NCBI GenBank assembly: GCA_004293145.1
Contig: RDYJ01000012.1
Location: 1 to 46,482 of the forward strand
Reading direction: 5' to 3'
Origin: Nostocales cyanobacterium
Lineage (GTDB): Bacteria > Cyanobacteriota > Cyanobacteriia > Cyanobacteriales > Nostocaceae
DNA length: 46,482 nt
Part shown: in pieces, positions 44,458 through 46,482 of the stretch
Numbering within the stretch: the stretch's first letter is position 1
How the letters are laid out: the number at the start of each line of letters is the position of its first letter
Made by a program: the position numbers and the translations under genes
Notes under the pieces: generated by a model
Told to the model about the DNA's origin: nothing
Seen by the model: the letters and a program-made list of their open reading frames with translations, nothing else
Databases searched by the model: none

Positions 44458-45690
44458 ATGGGTTACTACATCTCCCCCCGATTTCTTGATAAACTTGCTG
44501 TTCACATCACCAAAAACTTCTTAAACATTCCTGGTATCCGAGTTCCCTTAATTTTAGGTATTCATGGCCGCAAAGGTGAGGGTAAATCTTTTCAATGTGA
44601 ATTAGCTTTTGAAAAAATGGGTATAGAGACAACGCTGATATCTGGAGGAGAATTAGAAAGTCCTGATGCGGGAGACCCTGCGCGGTTAATTCGTCTCCGT
44701 TATCGAGAAACAGCAGAATTAGTCAAGGTACGCGGTAAAATGTGCGTCTTGATGATTAATGATTTAGATGCTGGTGCAGGACGCTTTGACGAAGGAACTC
44801 AATATACAGTTAATACCCAATTGGTAAATGCAACATTGATGAATATTGCTGATAATCCCACAGATGTGCAGTTACCGGGAAGTTATGATTCAAACCCTAT
44901 TCGTCGTGTACCAATAATTGTTACAGGTAATGATTTTTCTACTCTTTATGCACCATTAATTCGTGATGGAAGAATGGAGAAATTTTACTGGGACCCTAAC
45001 CGCGATGATAAGGTAGGAATTGTGGGAGGAATTTTTGCTGAAGATGGACTTTCACAACGGGAAATTGAACAGTTTGTAGATACTTTTGCTCATCAATCGG
45101 TTGACTTTTTTAGTGCTGTGCGTTCCCGCATTTATGATGAACAAATCCGCGAATTTATTTATAAAGTAGGGTTTGAAAAAATATCTATGCGGGTGGTAAA
45201 TAGTGCAGAAGCACCACCAGAATTTAAAAAGCCTGATTTCAGTTTATCCCATTTAATTGATGCTGGTCATTTGATGGTAGGTGAGCAAAAACGGGTAAAA
45301 ACTTCTCATTTAGTTGATGAATATAATAGACTGAATCGGGGTAGGGGTTCTCAATCTAAATCTCCGGTTTTGGAAACTCCAATTAGTCAACCTGAAATTA
45401 GCCAAACCACAAATAACACTCATTTAACTTTAGATACACAAGCACAAGTTCGTCAGATTTTATCCCAAGGTTACAAAATTAGTATAGAACACGTTGACGA
45501 ACGGCGTTTTCGTACAGGTTCATGGCAAAGTTGCGGTAATTTACATATAGATGCTGAATCTGATGCTATCTCGACTTTGGAATCTTGTTTAGGTGAATAT
45601 AGTGGTGAGTATGTGCGTTTAGTAGGTGTTGATCCAAAAGCAAAACGTCGTGTGGTGGAAACTATTATTCAACGTCCGAATAATAGATAG
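44458..45690 (+). CDS. rca: Rubisco activase with Rubisco-small-subunit-like domain
   Basis: 410 residues. The AAA+ module (about 1-290) has Walker A IHGRKGEGKSFQ (36-47), Walker B VLMINDLDAGAG, and pore or substrate elements in PIIVTGNDFSTLYAPLIRDG; it remodels inhibited Rubisco using ATP. After a Ser/Thr/Gln linker (about 296-322), residues 325-405 form a small-subunit-like domain (ILSQGYKISIEHVDERRFRT, CLGEYSGEYVRLVGVDPKA), as in the carboxysome scaffold CcmM, which would bring the enzyme to Rubisco condensates. Cys359 and Cys377 lie 18 apart, as in redox-active SSUL modules. The gene is alone on the plus strand with an AT-rich upstream region and a hairpin downstream. Confidence 0.95.
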   Translation: MGYYISPRFLDKLAVHITKNFLNIPGIRVPLILGIHGRKGEGKSFQCELAFEKMGIETTLISGGELESPDAGDPARLIRLRYRETAELVKVRGKMCVLMINDLDAGAGRFDEGTQYTVNTQLVNATLMNIADNPTDVQLPGSYDSNPIRRVPIIVTGNDFSTLYAPLIRDGRMEKFYWDPNRDDKVGIVGGIFAEDGLSQREIEQFVDTFAHQSVDFFSAVRSRIYDEQIREFIYKVGFEKISMRVVNSAEAPPEFKKPDFSLSHLIDAGHLMVGEQKRVKTSHLVDEYNRLNRGRGSQSKSPVLETPISQPEISQTTNNTHLTLDTQAQVRQILSQGYKISIEHVDERRFRTGSWQSCGNLHIDAESDAISTLESCLGEYSGEYVRLVGVDPKAKRRVVETIIQRPNNR

Positions 45691-45701
45691 TCAAGTCATC
45701 A

Positions 45702-45766
45702 GATCCCCAACTTCTTTTTATGATCTTGTAAATAAAATTGATAATTGATCATAGAAGTCGGGGAGC
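45702..45766. terminator. Long imperfect hairpin after rca
   Basis: GATCCCCAACTTCT and AGAAGTCGGGGAGC pair with two mismatches; ATGATC and GATCAT extend the stem inside. TAAAAATC follows. It belongs with the similar hairpins at 7424 and 37959. Confidence 0.55.
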
Positions 45767-45770
45767 TAAA

Positions 45771-45800
45771 AATCTGCGTTTATCTGCGTTTATCTGCGTT
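45771..45800. repeat. Decamer repeat TATCTGCGTT, three units
   Basis: One variant and two perfect units, reverse complement of the array at 42656 and the same strand sense as the one at 11841. Confidence 0.9.
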
Positions 45801-45941
45801 TAAATATCTAATTTGTCAGAATCAGGATATCCATGATTAAAGGATTTACAGGATGTTTTTCTTGATGAGTTATAATTAGTATGGCGGTAATTTATTGAAT
45901 ATATAAGATTAAACTTTCTTGGTTTTAAAGGGTTAGTAATT

Positions 45942-46482
45942 ATGAGTCAACAAGATGATAAAGCTTTATTTCAGAAAAAGGCGTTAAAAAATGCCTTGGG
46001 TAATTTTAAGTTTCCTTCAGATTTAGAAGCACGTCACCAAATTATTAAAAAGTGGGTTGAGGTTTTAAAATCAGGTACACTAGATAAAATTAGCGAAGTT
46101 TCTTTACATGGTGATTTCTTAAAAGATATTTTTCAAGATGTTTTAGGTTATCGTTCTGTAATTGATGGTGGTGGTAAAGCTTGGGAAATTTACCCAGAAA
46201 AACATATTGCTGATGGTGGGGGTGCTGCTGATGCAGCTTTAGGATATTTTACCGCAGTAGAAAATCAAAAAGGTAAGGTAAAATTACAAGGTCAAGTAGT
46301 AGCACCTATTGAATTAAAAGGTACTAAAAATAATTTAGATCGCGCTGTATCGGGAAGAGATAAGTCAGCAGTTGATCAAGGTTGGAATTATGCTAATTAT
46401 ACTTCTGATTGTCGTTGGATTATTATTTCTAATTATCGAGAATTACGATTATATCATATTAACAAGACTCCAGCTTATTATG
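45942..46482 (+). CDS. Type IIG-like restriction/DNA methyltransferase, N-terminal part
   Basis: The window ends inside this gene; 180 residues are visible, and it is absent from the ORF track because it runs off the edge. It starts MSQQDDKALFQKKALKNALG with AAAGGG 12 bases before the ATG. The visible part looks like the nuclease end of a combined enzyme: ADAALGYFTAVENQKG provides an Asp and strand, then VVAPIELKGTKNNLDRAVSG the Glu-x-Lys, and DQGWNYANYTSDCRWIIISN the following helix and strand. This is the N-terminal layout of Eco57I-like/type IIG enzymes, with the adenine methylase expected downstream of the window. Family named from pattern, specificity unknown. Confidence 0.78.
   Translation, partial: MSQQDDKALFQKKALKNALGNFKFPSDLEARHQIIKKWVEVLKSGTLDKISEVSLHGDFLKDIFQDVLGYRSVIDGGGKAWEIYPEKHIADGGGAADAALGYFTAVENQKGKVKLQGQVVAPIELKGTKNNLDRAVSGRDKSAVDQGWNYANYTSDCRWIIISNYRELRLYHINKTPAYY

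Overview
The window reads as chromosome of a filamentous, probably heterocyst-forming cyanobacterium (order Nostocales; Anabaena, Dolichospermum or a close relative). The clues are about twenty HIP1 octamers (GCGATCGC), many heptanucleotide tandem repeats in intergenic gaps, ndhN of the cyanobacterial NDH-1 complex, a Rubisco activase with a Rubisco-small-subunit-like tail, a DUF3172 protein, a PEP-CTERM protein, and the cyanobacterial ribosomal cluster order with no rpsJ, rpsN, rpmD or rpsD. Placement below the order is inference.

Layout. 1-10.1 kb is mixed accessory and housekeeping sequence: the tail of a C5 cytosine methyltransferase with its probable endonuclease, an orphan SPFH-type gene end, endonuclease V, two consecutive FHA-domain genes (one with a zinc ribbon, one fused to a flavoprotein), a secreted GH10-like hydrolase, an SGNH hydrolase, a small membrane protein, and a complete HindVP-like restriction-modification pair. 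10.2-28.3 kb is one long minus-strand cluster. Read 5' to 3' it is rplC-rplD-rplW-rplB-rpsS-rplV-rpsC-rplP-rpmC-rpsQ-rplN-rplX-rplE-rpsH-rplF-rplR-rpsE-rplO-secY-adk-infA-rpmJ-rpsM-rpsK-rpoA-rplQ-truA-rplM-rpsI-rpmE-prfA, ending in a long hairpin terminator. 29-38 kb holds ndhN, a PEP-CTERM protein, a DUF3172 protein, a three-gene antiporter/secreted-protein operon and an ABC-F ATPase. 38-40.8 kb is a small defence-like patch: a RelE/HigB-type toxin-antitoxin pair with a palindromic operator, divergent from an AAA ATPase + TOPRIM (DUF4276-like) pair whose second gene has an in-frame stop. 41-46.5 kb holds gpmI, secG, a metzincin-type protease, a DUF29 protein, Rubisco activase and the start of a type IIG-like restriction/methylase gene cut by the window edge.

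How the genes work together. The central cluster supplies the 50S and 30S subunits, the RNA polymerase alpha subunit, the SecY channel, IF-1, RF1 and tRNA pseudouridylation; SecG is encoded separately after gpmI. Around it lie three restriction systems, a toxin-antitoxin pair and an ATPase/TOPRIM pair, a heavy defence load for 46 kb. The strongest lead is that the second restriction system resembles the HindVP/HgiDI family (GRCGYC), and reading the whole window by eye I found no GRCGYC site. Other leads are the FHA-flavoprotein/FHA-zinc-ribbon pair, the interrupted TOPRIM gene, and the heptamer repeats in many gaps of the ribosomal operon, one array of which supplies a start codon.
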